This document shows, piece after piece, positions 32,200-42,199 of a stretch of DNA of 64,000 nucleotides. The position numbers and the translations under genes were made by a program. The stretch is from the NCBI GenBank assembly GCA_008704415.1, contig VXIS01000022.1, positions 124,001 to 188,000 on the forward strand, given 5' to 3'. Position 1 is the stretch's first letter, and every line of letters begins with the position of its first letter. Under the pieces are notes generated by a model. The model saw only the letters and a program-made list of their open reading frames with translations. It was not told the DNA's origin and did no database searches. Origin of the DNA: Sphaerosporella brunnea (lineage: Eukaryota > Ascomycota > Pezizomycetes > Pezizales > Pyronemataceae).

Positions 32200-32905
32200 C
32201 ACCTGACGCCGTTTGACGGCATGATATCGTGAATGATTTGTGCATAAACTTCGTGTCGGAATGTACCCCAATCGGAGCCTTAGTGTACGGCCGCAATGGA
32301 TCTGCCCTTGTTCTCCAGAAGGTGCAGATTTTCGTGGCTCTAGTCAGCGCGACATGAGTTTGTTCTTGGCATCTCGAAGGGAATCCCGGCAGCTAACGAA
32401 AAACGCAGAAATGCGCGGTTCCACCGCAAGACAGTTTAAGTTGAGCTGCGTTCACCCGCCCAGTCAGATGTAGCTACTCTGCCTTTCTGCCATTTGATGC
32501 GTTGTAAAGGCTGCGGAAATGCCAATCTGTCCGTTACTTCAATAACAGTGCCCACGAGCGTTCATTTTCGTACAGAGGGGACGATGGGCCCCAGATCCTG
32601 GCGAAACTGCCCAGTCGTTGTGACTATTGAATCATGTTTGACAGACCATTTTACAATCTATCGGAAGGATTTCCGGAAAGACTTTTTCTTGATTGTGTTG
32701 CTCTAAAGCTACCGTGTCTGAAGAGAGGAGTAGATCGGTCGCTTGCCGGCAGCTCAATATTTCTAACAGCCAGTCCTGCATCCTTGGCTTTAGTACATAT
32801 AGAACTGGAAACCACCGTTACAAGGTGCGTGGATGGAACGACGAGAAGGGCCATGTGTACCGCTACCGCCGCAACTGCTTTTGCTGCACGTCTTTTCGAA
32901 CCTGG
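32200..32905 (+). repeat. Copy 1 of a decayed repeated gene (shared with 53630-54420)
   Basis: Collinear similarity to 53630-54420 includes an ACCCCAATCGGAGCC-like block, a CTGCCCTTGTTCTC block, TGTTTGACAGAC and a CAGTCCTGCATCCT-like block. Both copies encode a similar peptide on the plus strand: here TIESCLTDHFTIYRKDF, there AIDECLTD and then FLNYGKHF. Later here comes TYRTGNHRYKVRGWND. Both carry stops. The family is not recognised. Confidence 0.6.
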
Positions 32906-33179
32906 GCCTTCGCAAGGTGACAATTACCCAGCTACTGCCATTGTTTTAGGCAACACACGATCTGCCTACCATCAGCCCCAGCCAACAGCTCCTCACGAGA
33001 TTGACATGCCGGTGTCATTGCAATCCACCAAAGGGCTCCGCGGCGGTTGATGATGCCGATGATGGATGATAATACGCGTCAAACCCGCACATTCCCCGCA
33101 GACGTGTCTTGTGGACTGCACTAGAATATTGGCTGTCGCCGCTATTTTCACTTGAATATCCAGGCTTTGTGTTGTCTTG

Positions 33180-34030
33180 ATGATATCGTATTCGGCCGCT
33201 TGTGGCCATGAAACATTATGAAAAAAGAGATTATGCTACCCTGCGGCCCATGGAAGACCCGCCACCGTGGCCTGCAAGCCCTTCTAGGATATTCACGAAG
33301 GGAATAGCACGAGATAAAATCTTCACCACTTCCCACAACACCATCTGATTGGCTTTCCACCTCTTGCAAAATTCCCAACGATGGCTACTGGTTTGTGCGC
33401 CACCGTGTTTGCCCTACCAGCAGTTGTCGTGTGTCCTCCTGTCCGTCCATGACACGTAGGGGCTGGTCAGGGCCGGGTTCAGTCTCCGCTGGATGAAGGG
33501 CAAGGCAATCGCCTTCGGGGCCACCGCCGCTACAGGGTTGGTCATGCATCGTCGCGCATGGTAGTAGCTCTTGGCCCAGTGCGTCTGGAGCCATACGACT
33601 CGGTCTTGCCGTGTTGCCTGGGTGGTGGCCTTGGCAATGTGGGTGAGCGACGTTCTGACGATTACCTGAGGGGATTTGGGTCGATGTTGTCGCGGTGCTC
33701 TGCTTGCTCCGTTGCTAGCTTGCTGGCGGTCTCGCTGCCGGGGACGCCGATGTAACCCGGTCCCAGTGCTACTATAAATTCCAGCCAGCCGCCGATAGGA
33801 TCGCTTCGAGCTGGGCGATTCTCGGCAGGAGCCGTTGCCCGGGGCCCGGTGCGTCTGTCTTCAGCCATCTCAGAGCAGCCTGTGAGTCCGTAAAAACACG
33901 GACTGTGCAAGAGGGGCTTGCATGTAAGCGACGGTGTGCTAGAGTAAGGTCAGCGGCAATAGCGAAGAGCTCAGCGTCGTAGCCTTCCTTGTTTCCGACG
34001 AGGTACTTGGCTTTCCCGGTTCATTTCCAG
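33180..34030 (-). mobile_element. LINE 3' fragment
   Basis: Minus orientation: hairpin GGCCGCTTGTGGCC at 33194-33207, then the C-terminal region, then a decayed RNase H (minus frame 33910-33662: EFIVALGPGYIGVPGSETAS, then KLATEQAE), equivalent to the xxWVPGHxGVPGNExADxLA end of the domain. Stops and substitutions make it inactive. The hinge His in this copy is Tyr. Confidence 0.75.
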
Positions 34031-35339
34031 TTGCCAGCGTAGGTGACCGCCGAGAAGCCGCAGCGCCAATCCTCACGCGAATATCTAGGCGAGAGCTATC
34101 ACCTAGCCTTTCTGTGGATAGAACTCCTCGCAGCCTCTCTGCAGTCGCCTTCGTTGTTTGCCCACGTGCCACTTGCTCCTTCACAGGCCGACACGCTCCG
34201 GGTCGGCGGCGTGCATGACCGTCGTGTTCCATTTGCACCGCTGCAGACGTGATTTGCTACAAATTACAGAGATTGGGGAAATCGAAGACCCGGTGTTGTC
34301 CTCAAATATCCAGCACAACAGGACCACTCGCAGATGAGGAAGTAGCAGTGAAGGTTTGCGGCGTGACATTGTATGGTGCAGTCGGTGGCAGGATAACCAT
34401 TGAATGAAATTACATTCCGATTCTGTAACGTTTCAGTATGTGCAGGATAATCGAAGACATATACCCCCAATTGTGATCTGATCTGGAAAAAGAAGTCATA
34501 GGATTGCATGCATGGTTGCTGTGTATCGTGCACGTCGAGTGTATCGGAACCTGTCGGCGTACTACATCATCTTGGCACCCTTCTGCTTATTATCGTGACG
34601 ACCACTCAACCACCACGAACATCTGCCATCTTGCTGGTTTACAGAATCTCTGTACCTATCAGGTAGCAGCCATATCCAACAATCCTATCCCACACGGATT
34701 GCGCAGACGAAGACGCGTCAATAGCGCGAGCAGCGCCCTAAAAGAATATCTCCAGCCCTTCGCAACGCCGCCAACGTTGGGACCTATAGCAAGCTTTGGG
34801 TCGCAACATGCCCGAATGCCCCGTCAGTCAACACCTGAAGACCAGCAGTCAAATATTTGCCTTCGCAGCTTTCAGTCTCTGTGGGATGATCGCGGATGTT
34901 GACGGTAAGGGAGATAGTGGCAGCAGCCGCGCCCGCAGGGAATCGTAACCACTGCTTGAAGTTCAATCATTCTATGATTGACGCCGCAGTTTTCGGTGCT
35001 TCCGCTTCTGATCTCTACCAGCACGGTTGGATCGGCTCAAATTTGATTGTCGATCCTCGGCAGTGCAGGAGTTGGTTTGTAGTTATCGAAACTCCCATGC
35101 TGACGGGCCGACGGTAATCTGCTGCTCTTGTTGTCCTGGCCGCACGGTTCATTGTGGCGTGGCGGTGGGTGCTGATAATTGTGACTGACGTTTGGCGGAA
35201 GAGACTATCGTACGGTTCTGAAATCAGCAAGACGAAATTCAACATAGTTGTAAACAATCATAAATCTCACCAATGCACACAAAAAAGCGTTAAAATATTC
35301 GAAATAGCATCCTGCCATCAAGGACAATGACACGATTCC
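34031..35339. other. Gap with unresolved open frames
   Basis: Plus-strand frames 34504-34902 (132 codons) and 34896-35117 (73 codons) adjoin with a GTAAGG near 34907, but no acceptor at a plausible distance joins them in frame. Antisense frames of similar quality exist. No domain recognised. Confidence 0.3.
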
Positions 35340-35650
35340 AGCCTTGGTGACCGCACTGATGTCTACATGAGGTTGCGAACGTTCACAATAACATCCCACG
35401 AGTGCATAGCTCAATGTTAGAGCGTGCCGCCCTTCAGTCCCTGCCAGATACTGAAGTGCCATAGGTAAATCTCGGGGCGCACAAGTTTTTTTTTTTGTTT
35501 CTCTGTTTTTCGTGCTATAAGTACTCATCTTGGTGCAACGTGGGTGGCTTGCCGGCAGTCGCTTGGCGTCACCCACTGTTCCGACGAGGACATAGTACTG
35601 GGTATCTACCGTACCAGCATAAAGAGAATGGTTTTTTGTGTGCCGCATTG
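35340..35650 (+). mobile_element. tRNA-derived SINE-like element, copy 1 (B box damaged)
   Basis: It shares about 300 bp with 38400-38745, including leader, tRNA-like head and body. The tRNA-like part (35402-35483) has the A box TAGCTCAATGTTAG but has lost the B box: after ATAGGTAAATCTCGGGG the GGTTCGA stretch is deleted. A run of 11 T follows at 35486-35496. Confidence 0.7.
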
Positions 35651-35742
35651 CTCGCCACAAGTGACCACACCACCATCACCACACACCAACCATGATTCAA
35701 TAACTCAGGAAACCGCTGGCTGATTTTCACAAGCGTGGTATA

Positions 35743-36600
35743 GTGGAGCTCCAAGAATCCACAATTTCCTCCTGCGCAACAAGGAGTAAGGTGGATATAA
35801 CAATCTCAAACTCTCCAGCTCAAGAGGCAAACCGCGACCAACGACGTCTGTTCAGCGAATTGCGCAACGAGGTAGCGCCTGCCCTCTCGGTTGGAACTGT
35901 CAAAAGTTTCCTTTGGAAATGCGGTATTAGAAAGTGCAGCGCGGCCCAACTGTCTGTCCTGACAGCTGAAGCGGCAAGGCTACGTCTGAATTCAGCGCTC
36001 GATTCTGCAGATTGACTACGAAGACTTGAGAAGTGCGCCGTGGAGAAGTGCGAGGATCCTCCAACAGATTGGGTCTTCCGACTGAAGCACGAAAAGTAGT
36101 TCAAGTCTGCATCCAAACTAGGGACGAGGATCCAGCGGCAGGATCACGCGAAAAATGGAATGGTCTGGAGATGTTTCTGGCGTAATAGTCTGGTTACCTT
36201 GGTGCCGGTCGTCGTGGCTTGTATGCACAAATATGTATACCACTTCCTCCAGCAGTATCGCCTATCCCCTTTCTCGAACGAGCTTGCGACAACGCCAGGC
36301 CGAGCCTATCTTGCAGCGGGACAATGCACCGAGACACAATGCACACCTGGTGAGCGATCGGTTCATCAGTCCGGGTATTCATACTGAGACATGGCCACCT
36401 TACTCTCCGGACCTCAATCCAATCGAACACGAATGAGTGCACCTCAAGGAACAAGCTCAGTGATTATATCTAATAGATATAGGCGGCGGCGCCGGCAAGG
36501 TTCGCTGATGTTCTTCCACAGGTTTGGGAGAAGATTGCGGTAAATCTGTTGGAAGACTACGCCCACTCACGTGGTAGCGGTGATTCCAGCTCGATGATAG
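35743..36600 (+). pseudogene. Tc1/mariner-type transposase relic
   Basis: N-terminal part (about 35820-36015): NRDQRRLFSELRNEVAPALS, then GIRKCSAA, a helix-turn-helix like that of Tc1 transposases. The catalytic part changes frame: MVWRCFWRNS near 36160, then QRDNAPRHNAHLV (second Asp, about 36325) and WPPYSPDLNPIEHE (third acidic residue, about 36395-36433). The Trp codon that follows IEHE in the family is TGA here (36434-36436). The first catalytic Asp is not visible. Terminal repeats were not located. The element is inactive. Confidence 0.8.
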
Positions 36601-36756
36601 GGCAGTATTAGGGCCAAGCGGCGAGTTTGGCCGACTGGAAAATGTGATAGTCTCTTGGATTCCCAGTCCTGTGTTGCTTTAATAAATGCGTCGTCTCACA
36701 AAGACCGAAAACAGCGCGGGATTGTGATTGCCGTCAGGCAAAATGTGAGGTGTGGG

Positions 36757-38228
36757 CTACGGCAACACTTTTGAGCTTAAGTCTAAAAACAAGGATCCGA
36801 GCTCGAGCTTTGTCACGCTTTGTCTACTTGGTAATAGTGTCGGAGATGGTAGTGGGGTATCTGTAGATTTACCTGCACACTCACGCGACGCGACCACCTA
36901 CTTCAAGCACAACGGTATGGTTTACAGCCCGGTCTTTAGAATAGCAGGGCTAATTTCAAGTTCCTGTCCACAGAAATCATGGCGGTCAATAAATCGCCAG
37001 CAAGCGTGCCGGCAAGCGAGCTACAGCACCCACCATCAACCCCCAGCCTGTTGTTCGCCCAATCGTCCCAGGTGGCCACAAGGAAACTGTGGGGACTGAC
37101 CGGTGCCCTGTGGAAGAGTGTCCTGTTACCTTTGCCAGCAAAAATAATGAGCGAGCCATCACCATCCATGTGAAGGCGATTGTGAAGAAAGGGAGAGCCT
37201 ACTATGCGGACAAGAAGAAGGGGGTTCAGTTGCCCATAATAAATACTATGAGGACAAAAGGGAGCAGAGAGGTAAATACAACGTGAATATATAAACATAT
37301 AAGCTGTGCCAATATCGATGCGCATCGCAAACCCGTGCATTGTCATATAATATCAAAGCCAAGAAAAACAGAACGCATAGAAAACCCAAGTGCCACCAAA
37401 AACCGTAACATATCTCAGCCGCCAATCCGGAGGCTCCGCCTCCGCTTCTCTAAACATCCTCTCCGTCCTCGGTCGCTTCGTTCTGGTCCTCTAAAAGCTA
37501 CCAGGCCTCTCGTCGCCCAGCTGCTGCGCCCAGGCCGGTCCTCCCAGCGTAGCTGCTGAGCCTCAGAGATGGCCCTAATGGCGTGAGTGGGTGGGCGAGC
37601 TACTGAAAACCGTGATATCGAAGGATGGACAGAGAAGGAGCGGGGCCACTGGTCGGTCGTGAGAAAACTCTACTCATTAGCCTGACCGCCGCTCCGCGTC
37701 CCCGCCCATCACTCGTTCAGTCGCCTCCCGCCTGCGTACGATATTGGCACGGAGCAGGAAGCTCCACATCCTAACTGAAAATAGCGAGCACGGAGGCCAA
37801 GAAAAAAGAAAGTCAGGCGAAATATAGAGAAAAGCACAGGGAGGAAATTCGGGAGAGAGTAAAGTTAAGCCAGGCTAGCTCATGAATGTCTGTTGTCTAT
37901 GGTTATACCTCTTGATCACTTTGATGCCCACGAGTGTTGATGTCATCCATGATAATTACACGCATATACCCGTGAGTTTTCGGAGCATCCACAATGGTTA
38001 CATGTCATCGGCAATAGTTACACCCATATACCCGTGAGTTGTCCGTGATGGTTACATGTCATCGGTGATGGTTACACCACCAAATACCCGCGAGTTGCCG
38101 GTCGGGTTAGGGTTGCATCACAACCCCCCACTGTTTTCACCGACACTAAAATTCAAACTGTCACACCAACAAGGATATGCCTTTACAAATCCTTGTTTTT
38201 AGACTTAAGCTCAAAAGTGTTGCCGTAG
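36757..38228. mobile_element. DNA element with perfect 40-bp terminal inverted repeats
   Basis: Bases 36757-36796 (starting CTACGGCAACACTTTTGAGC) recur as an exact reverse complement at 38189-38228. Outside both ends lies TGGG (36753-36756 and 38229-38232), a probable 4-bp target duplication. The interior (1472 bp in all) has a short plus-strand frame with CPVEECPVTF followed about 10 residues later by His, a possible zinc-finger relic (37089-37286), and a minisatellite near the right end. A 4-bp duplication does not fit hAT or Tc1. The superfamily is unresolved. Confidence 0.9.
37940..38100 (+). repeat. Minisatellite of about 55-60-bp units
   Basis: Three diverged units built from GGTTACATGTCATCGG, TTACACCCATATACCCGTGA and GTTGTCCG, next to the right terminal repeat of the 40-bp-TIR element. 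Subterminal arrays like this often hold transposase sites, but that is inference. Confidence 0.75.
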
Positions 38229-38399
38229 TGGGCGCAACTCTGGTCGTCCCGTTTCTGTAGTTAGTCATTATTTAGGCAGATATGATGGCTACGCTGTTGA
38301 TTTCGAGGATTATTCAAACGTCGAGGAGAATGTACTACCTCCTATTGTGTGCCGGACGGTACATTCGAAACACCATTCCACCATGAAGTCGAATGACAA

Positions 38400-38745
38400 G
38401 ATTTCATCCTGGGCGACAGGTGGGTCACAGGGAACCTGAGGCCCACATGAGGTTTCGGAAGTTTACAATAACATCCCAGGTGTACATAGCTCAATGGTAG
38501 AGCGTGCCGCCCTTCAGTGCCTGCCAGATACTGAAGTCCGATAGGTCAATCCGGGTTCGAATCCCGGTGTGCACAGGGATTTTTTTTCCCTTTTTTTATT
38601 TGCTAAAACTACCCGTCAGGGTGAACCCCTGGGTAGCCCGCAGCGCGCATGGCGCGGCTCTGGGCCTCACCCACTGCTTCGTTGAGCAGACCCAGTACTG
38701 TCTATCTAAAGTACCAGGACAAAAGAAATGAGACTTTTGCCATTC
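38400..38745 (+). mobile_element. tRNA-derived SINE-like element, copy 2
   Basis: The leader (TTTACAATAACATCCCA), the tRNA-like head at 38480-38575, a T8 tract (38580-38587) and a body ending about 38745 all align with copy 1 at 35340-35650. The body (CACCCACTGCTTCG, then AGTACTGTCTATC) is unrelated to tRNA. The two copies are clearly diverged, so this is not a recent duplication. Confidence 0.7.
38480..38575 (+). ncRNA. tRNA-like pol III unit (SINE head)
   Basis: It has a 7-bp acceptor-like stem (GTGTACA / TGTGCAC plus A), a perfect A box TAGCTCAATGG (38487-38497), a perfect B box GGTTCGAATCC (38554-38564), a 5-bp T-stem CCGGG/CCCGG and a T8 terminator just downstream. Between the D and T arms there are about 24 extra bases including CTTCAG/CTGAAG, and no anticodon stem closes with T33 in place, so it is unlikely to be a functional tRNA. 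Pol III transcription is plausible from the promoter boxes. An intron-containing tRNA was considered and could not be folded. Confidence 0.6.
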
Positions 38746-41093
38746 GCAGGGGCGTGCAACTCATCCAACCACCCCCTTTTCACGTGGAGCTGCGTCGAAC
38801 AACAGCAGTTAGGGTCCGACATAAGCAACGGCTTTGTGATGGAATTGTGGTACTCAGCAGATGGTCCATGGACGCATACAAGCGAGCTGTCCTTCCCACT
38901 GTGTACAGGGTTGCTGTTCCTTCTCCGTGACGATCGAGAAGCATTGATGGGTTGTGCGTCAACGGCTGGGGGGGCGTAAACAGACGTAGGTCGTGTGCAG
39001 AGAAATTAAAACAGCGGGCGACTATTCGTTTCGACTAGACGGGCTGGAAAGAGGTGAATCAGAGGGTACATTGCCAACGGATACTAGCGACGATCCGTCG
39101 GCCCATTCATAAAAGCGCCGACAAGGTTCCTTGCTGTGCAGGTGATGACAGTGAGTTTTTTACCGGCTGGATAGATCGTTTTAATCTCACGCGGTCTTGT
39201 TATCAATGTTCCGCTGTGTCCCTGAGATCTTCTCAATCCTCCGCCGACTGTGTAGAATCCCTTACATGCAGCAATCTTGGGCTCAAATAATCCCACAAAG
39301 GCGCATAGGGCTAACTCCGTCGCTATGTGCCACCTTGCGATGCCTGGGAAACTGACCGGACCCCTACTGTGCTGCAATCGACCGCCGCCTTTTCTTTGCA
39401 GGCTGGAAATCAAATCTTCGCTGATCTACCTGCAGGTATACACGACGAGCCACTACTTCTGTTGGTTGCCGGATGCACAGGTGTTTCATTGCGGTGGTGG
39501 TTTTCGGAATCCGGGGAGGAGGGGGCCGCAGGACGCATTCAGGAGGCAGGCTGGGCAGCTAGCTTGTATAATAAGGAAACCGAGGATAGTGAACCAGTAA
39601 TAAAGTAACCAGAATGCATAATCAGATGTTCACACAAGGCCTGCTCTCGGTGTTAGACTGTGTTAGGCTTCCACGAGTGACTTGCACTGATTGACTGCTG
39701 GCGGACAGGATATGGCAGGAGAGGATGCTTGGTTCATGTTGTTTGCCTCCGTGCGTGTTGCCTTTTTCATACAACAACGGTCAAACAGCAGCGCTAGGTC
39801 ACGGATAGTACGCTTCACTGCAAATAACGGCCACATTGCTGGCAACAACTGTCCGCACAGAAGCACCAGCTGCCCATCTGCTCCTGCATGTCGCACGTAG
39901 AGCTCCACCACGTGTTGTTGGTACTGGCTTTATGACACGCTACCGCTACTTGAATAGCTTTTCATCGCGTGCGTCAACTCGCCAAGTCGTCGTCTGCAAA
40001 CCCATTCAACGACCGCCAACAGTCCGGACCTGGCAGCATTCCATACGCAGCAAACGCAAATCAACTGGATCCATCAAGTCGCAATTGATGTTTTCAAGGG
40101 ATAGGGCGGCAGACCCCGGTCGCTCAAACACGGCAGGGTGACACACATGCCGTCTCGCAACCCAGGTTTTGGTGAGTTCCGTAAATGTCCCCTGTGTAGA
40201 GCTGTGTGAGCAGCAAAAAATCATTGCCGTCAGAATGGCATGCATCCATGCCATTACGCGGTCGTATCAATGTCTTGCTCTCTCTTCCTGGTCTTCACGC
40301 AGACACCTTTTACGCTTTTGACGTCACCAGATCAACACATCGCCGTGGCTCTTAACGCCCAGGCACCATTGAACCCACAACCGTGGCAGCAAGGTGATGA
40401 TCCGCAGCATAACCAGCCGATATCCGCTGTGATTGACACCCGTCTGCATGATCACCACAATCTCACATCACCGAACAGAACTGCGCCATGGTCCATGAGG
40501 CAGGGACACTTTGACCGCTATACCTATAGAGTTGACGACTAATATCCGCTGGAGAACCGGATCCTAAGACATCCATTGCATCAAGTTTTCGCCAGCAGGA
40601 TCAGTGGACCAGGTACTGCAGGCATTCAAGATATCCAGGGCGATTCTCCATGAGAAATCACTAGTGAGAAATCAAACTGGTTGGCTGCTCCCAATGCGTC
40701 TGGGTCTCCGCCCCATTGCAGCCGCCAAACCCACCTAGACCATGGACGCAAGTTGGCCGCTGCATCCACCTGTAAGTGCTGCAATCCAGATGTGCGCATG
40801 TCACTTGTCCTTCAATGATCATACGCAATTCATTTTTTTCAGAACGCAGAGCTATCGCGTCGTGTGTAGCCCCGTGAAACGGTGATTGGACAACGATCGT
40901 TCATGTCTCCCTGGCCCGTATGCTGGGTACCTCAGTGCCTACAGTGATGCGCCGCGGCGCTGCCCACAATGTCATATTTCTGCATTTACAAGATTCTTCT
41001 CGCGCTTTCACATCGTTTCCATAGTGTAGCTCAGAGCAAGGAAACTTTGTATTTTCGGCAGCATTTTTACTTTTGGCCGGCTAGCAACGCCAT
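38746..41093. other. Lower-GC region with ambiguous short ORFs
   Basis: Plus-strand frames at 38728-38979 (start MRLLPFAGACNSSNHPLFTW), 39054-39290 and 39327-39608 look extracellular in composition (Cys, Ser, Trp). Minus-strand stretches at 40254-40006 (SAALSLENINCDLMDPVDLR) and about 40700-40540 (FSWRIALDILNACSTW, broken by stops) look equally coding. No splice model closed. Decayed genes on both strands are probable. Confidence 0.35.
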
Positions 41094-41492
41094 CTACTCA
41101 TCAATGACAGCCTCGATGTGATATCCAAAGTCTGCCGGGAACCACTCGCCAAGCACGCCCAACTACATGCATTAGCTCATGATGATCACGCAAACCAAGT
41201 GCATCATTCTTACCGTCGTGACTCGGTGGCTCATAGGCAGCGTGTTTCCTGCTAAATCAACAAAGAAAATCTTGTTGGTAGCAATCCCAGTCTCGTGGGC
41301 AACGAAGTACGATAACTGCCGGAGCGTCTCGTCGCACGGAACGGTGATGGTCAGGGGGTCTGTGAATCTCTGCTGTCAGCCTCGTACTGGCAGCATCGTG
41401 GGCGACGTGGATAACTCACCACGTCCGTAAACCTCAATGACCATTATGATCTTTGTAGTTTCGTGCTGCGCAGAGGGCTCTGGGTCCGACAT
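41094..41492 (-). CDS. Ubiquitin-like domain protein, three exons, intact
   Basis: Minus-strand exons 41492-41420, 41359-41214 and 41162-41094, with introns of 60 nt (donor GTGAGT, branch GCTGACA, acceptor TTCACAG) and 51 nt (donor GTAAGA, branch AGCTAATG, acceptor TGTAG). All phases close, giving 95 aa from MSDPEPSAQHETTKIIMVIE to HIEAVIDE. The pattern IIMVIEVYGRDPLTITV, DETLRQLSYFVAHETGI, KIFFVD, AGNTLP and then a TLGVL turn is that of the ubiquitin/SUMO beta-grasp fold: strand, strand, helix ending GI, strand, GxxL loop. There is no C-terminal Gly-Gly, so it is not expected to be conjugated as written; a binding or adaptor role is more likely. The MSDxE acidic leader recalls SUMO. No stop or frameshift interrupts it, unlike almost everything around it. 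Confidence 0.75.
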
Positions 41493-41756
41493 CCTTCGTA
41501 TCGGCGGTGTTTGATGGGATGAGGGTGGATAGACACTTCCTATTCGTACCCACGCTTAGAGAGGAGGGTGCGTGTAGAAACTGAAATCTCTATAGCATCG
41601 CGGGTGTCCCTAGGGATGACCGAATCCCCAATTGAATTCAGAGCACGCTGTTGTCCATCACATTTGCCATACCAGCCCAGAGGTGGTGCACCGCCCTGAA
41701 CAGTGCCTCACTGAACAGCACTCACCGTAAAAGAAGAGTAGCCTATTCCGGGTCAA

Positions 41757-42059
41757 CTAAGCTCTAGTCTTTTGGAAATTATGAAAACGCACAACGCACG
41801 GTGCGGGAGGGAATAGGCAGGATTCCAGGGCGTTGAGATCTCCGAAGGTGTGTGTAGTTATGGGATGCGCCGTTGCCACCGCAGCCACCTGTTCGAATGG
41901 CTGCACACCGTCTGCGGCCATCGATCCTATGTGCGGTGCTGACGATAGCAGATGCTGGACCACCCACCCTGAACCATCACCACTCATGCACACAATAACG
42001 TCAATTGCATCGTTTGAAAACCTCTCCATTTTAGGTTGTGCGGTCGCGCTCATGGACAT
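41757..42059 (-). CDS. Possible 100-aa protein, function unknown
   Basis: Single-exon frame from an ATG at 42059 (MSMSATAQPKMERFSNDAID) to a TAG at 41757, lying 265 bp upstream of the ubiquitin-like gene on the same strand. The part IDVIVCMSGDGSGWVV weakly recalls the first strand and metal-binding loop of von Willebrand A domains but lacks the DxSxS spacing. The plus strand is also open over much of this interval (41833-42192), so coding strand is uncertain. Confidence 0.3.
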   Translation of the reverse strand: MSMSATAQPKMERFSNDAIDVIVCMSGDGSGWVVQHLLSSAPHIGSMAADGVQPFEQVAAVATAHPITTHTFGDLNALESCLFPPAPCVVRFHNFQKTRA

Positions 42060-42199
42060 GTGCAACGTCACCACGGAGATGGCAGTTTGTTCCTTACGGC
42101 GTTGGGCGCCCCTCCCTTGGGCTCTTGCCTTCTCGATCCTACCGACTGCTCAGGGTGTGCATACCAAGCTCCCCGGGCGGTGTAGCCCATGATGTACAC

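Noticed and set aside
38480..38575. Functional intron-containing tRNA gene
   Set aside because: The A and B boxes are perfect, but no anticodon stem closes with U33 in place for any intron position tried, and the sequence has a diverged second copy with a shared non-tRNA body.
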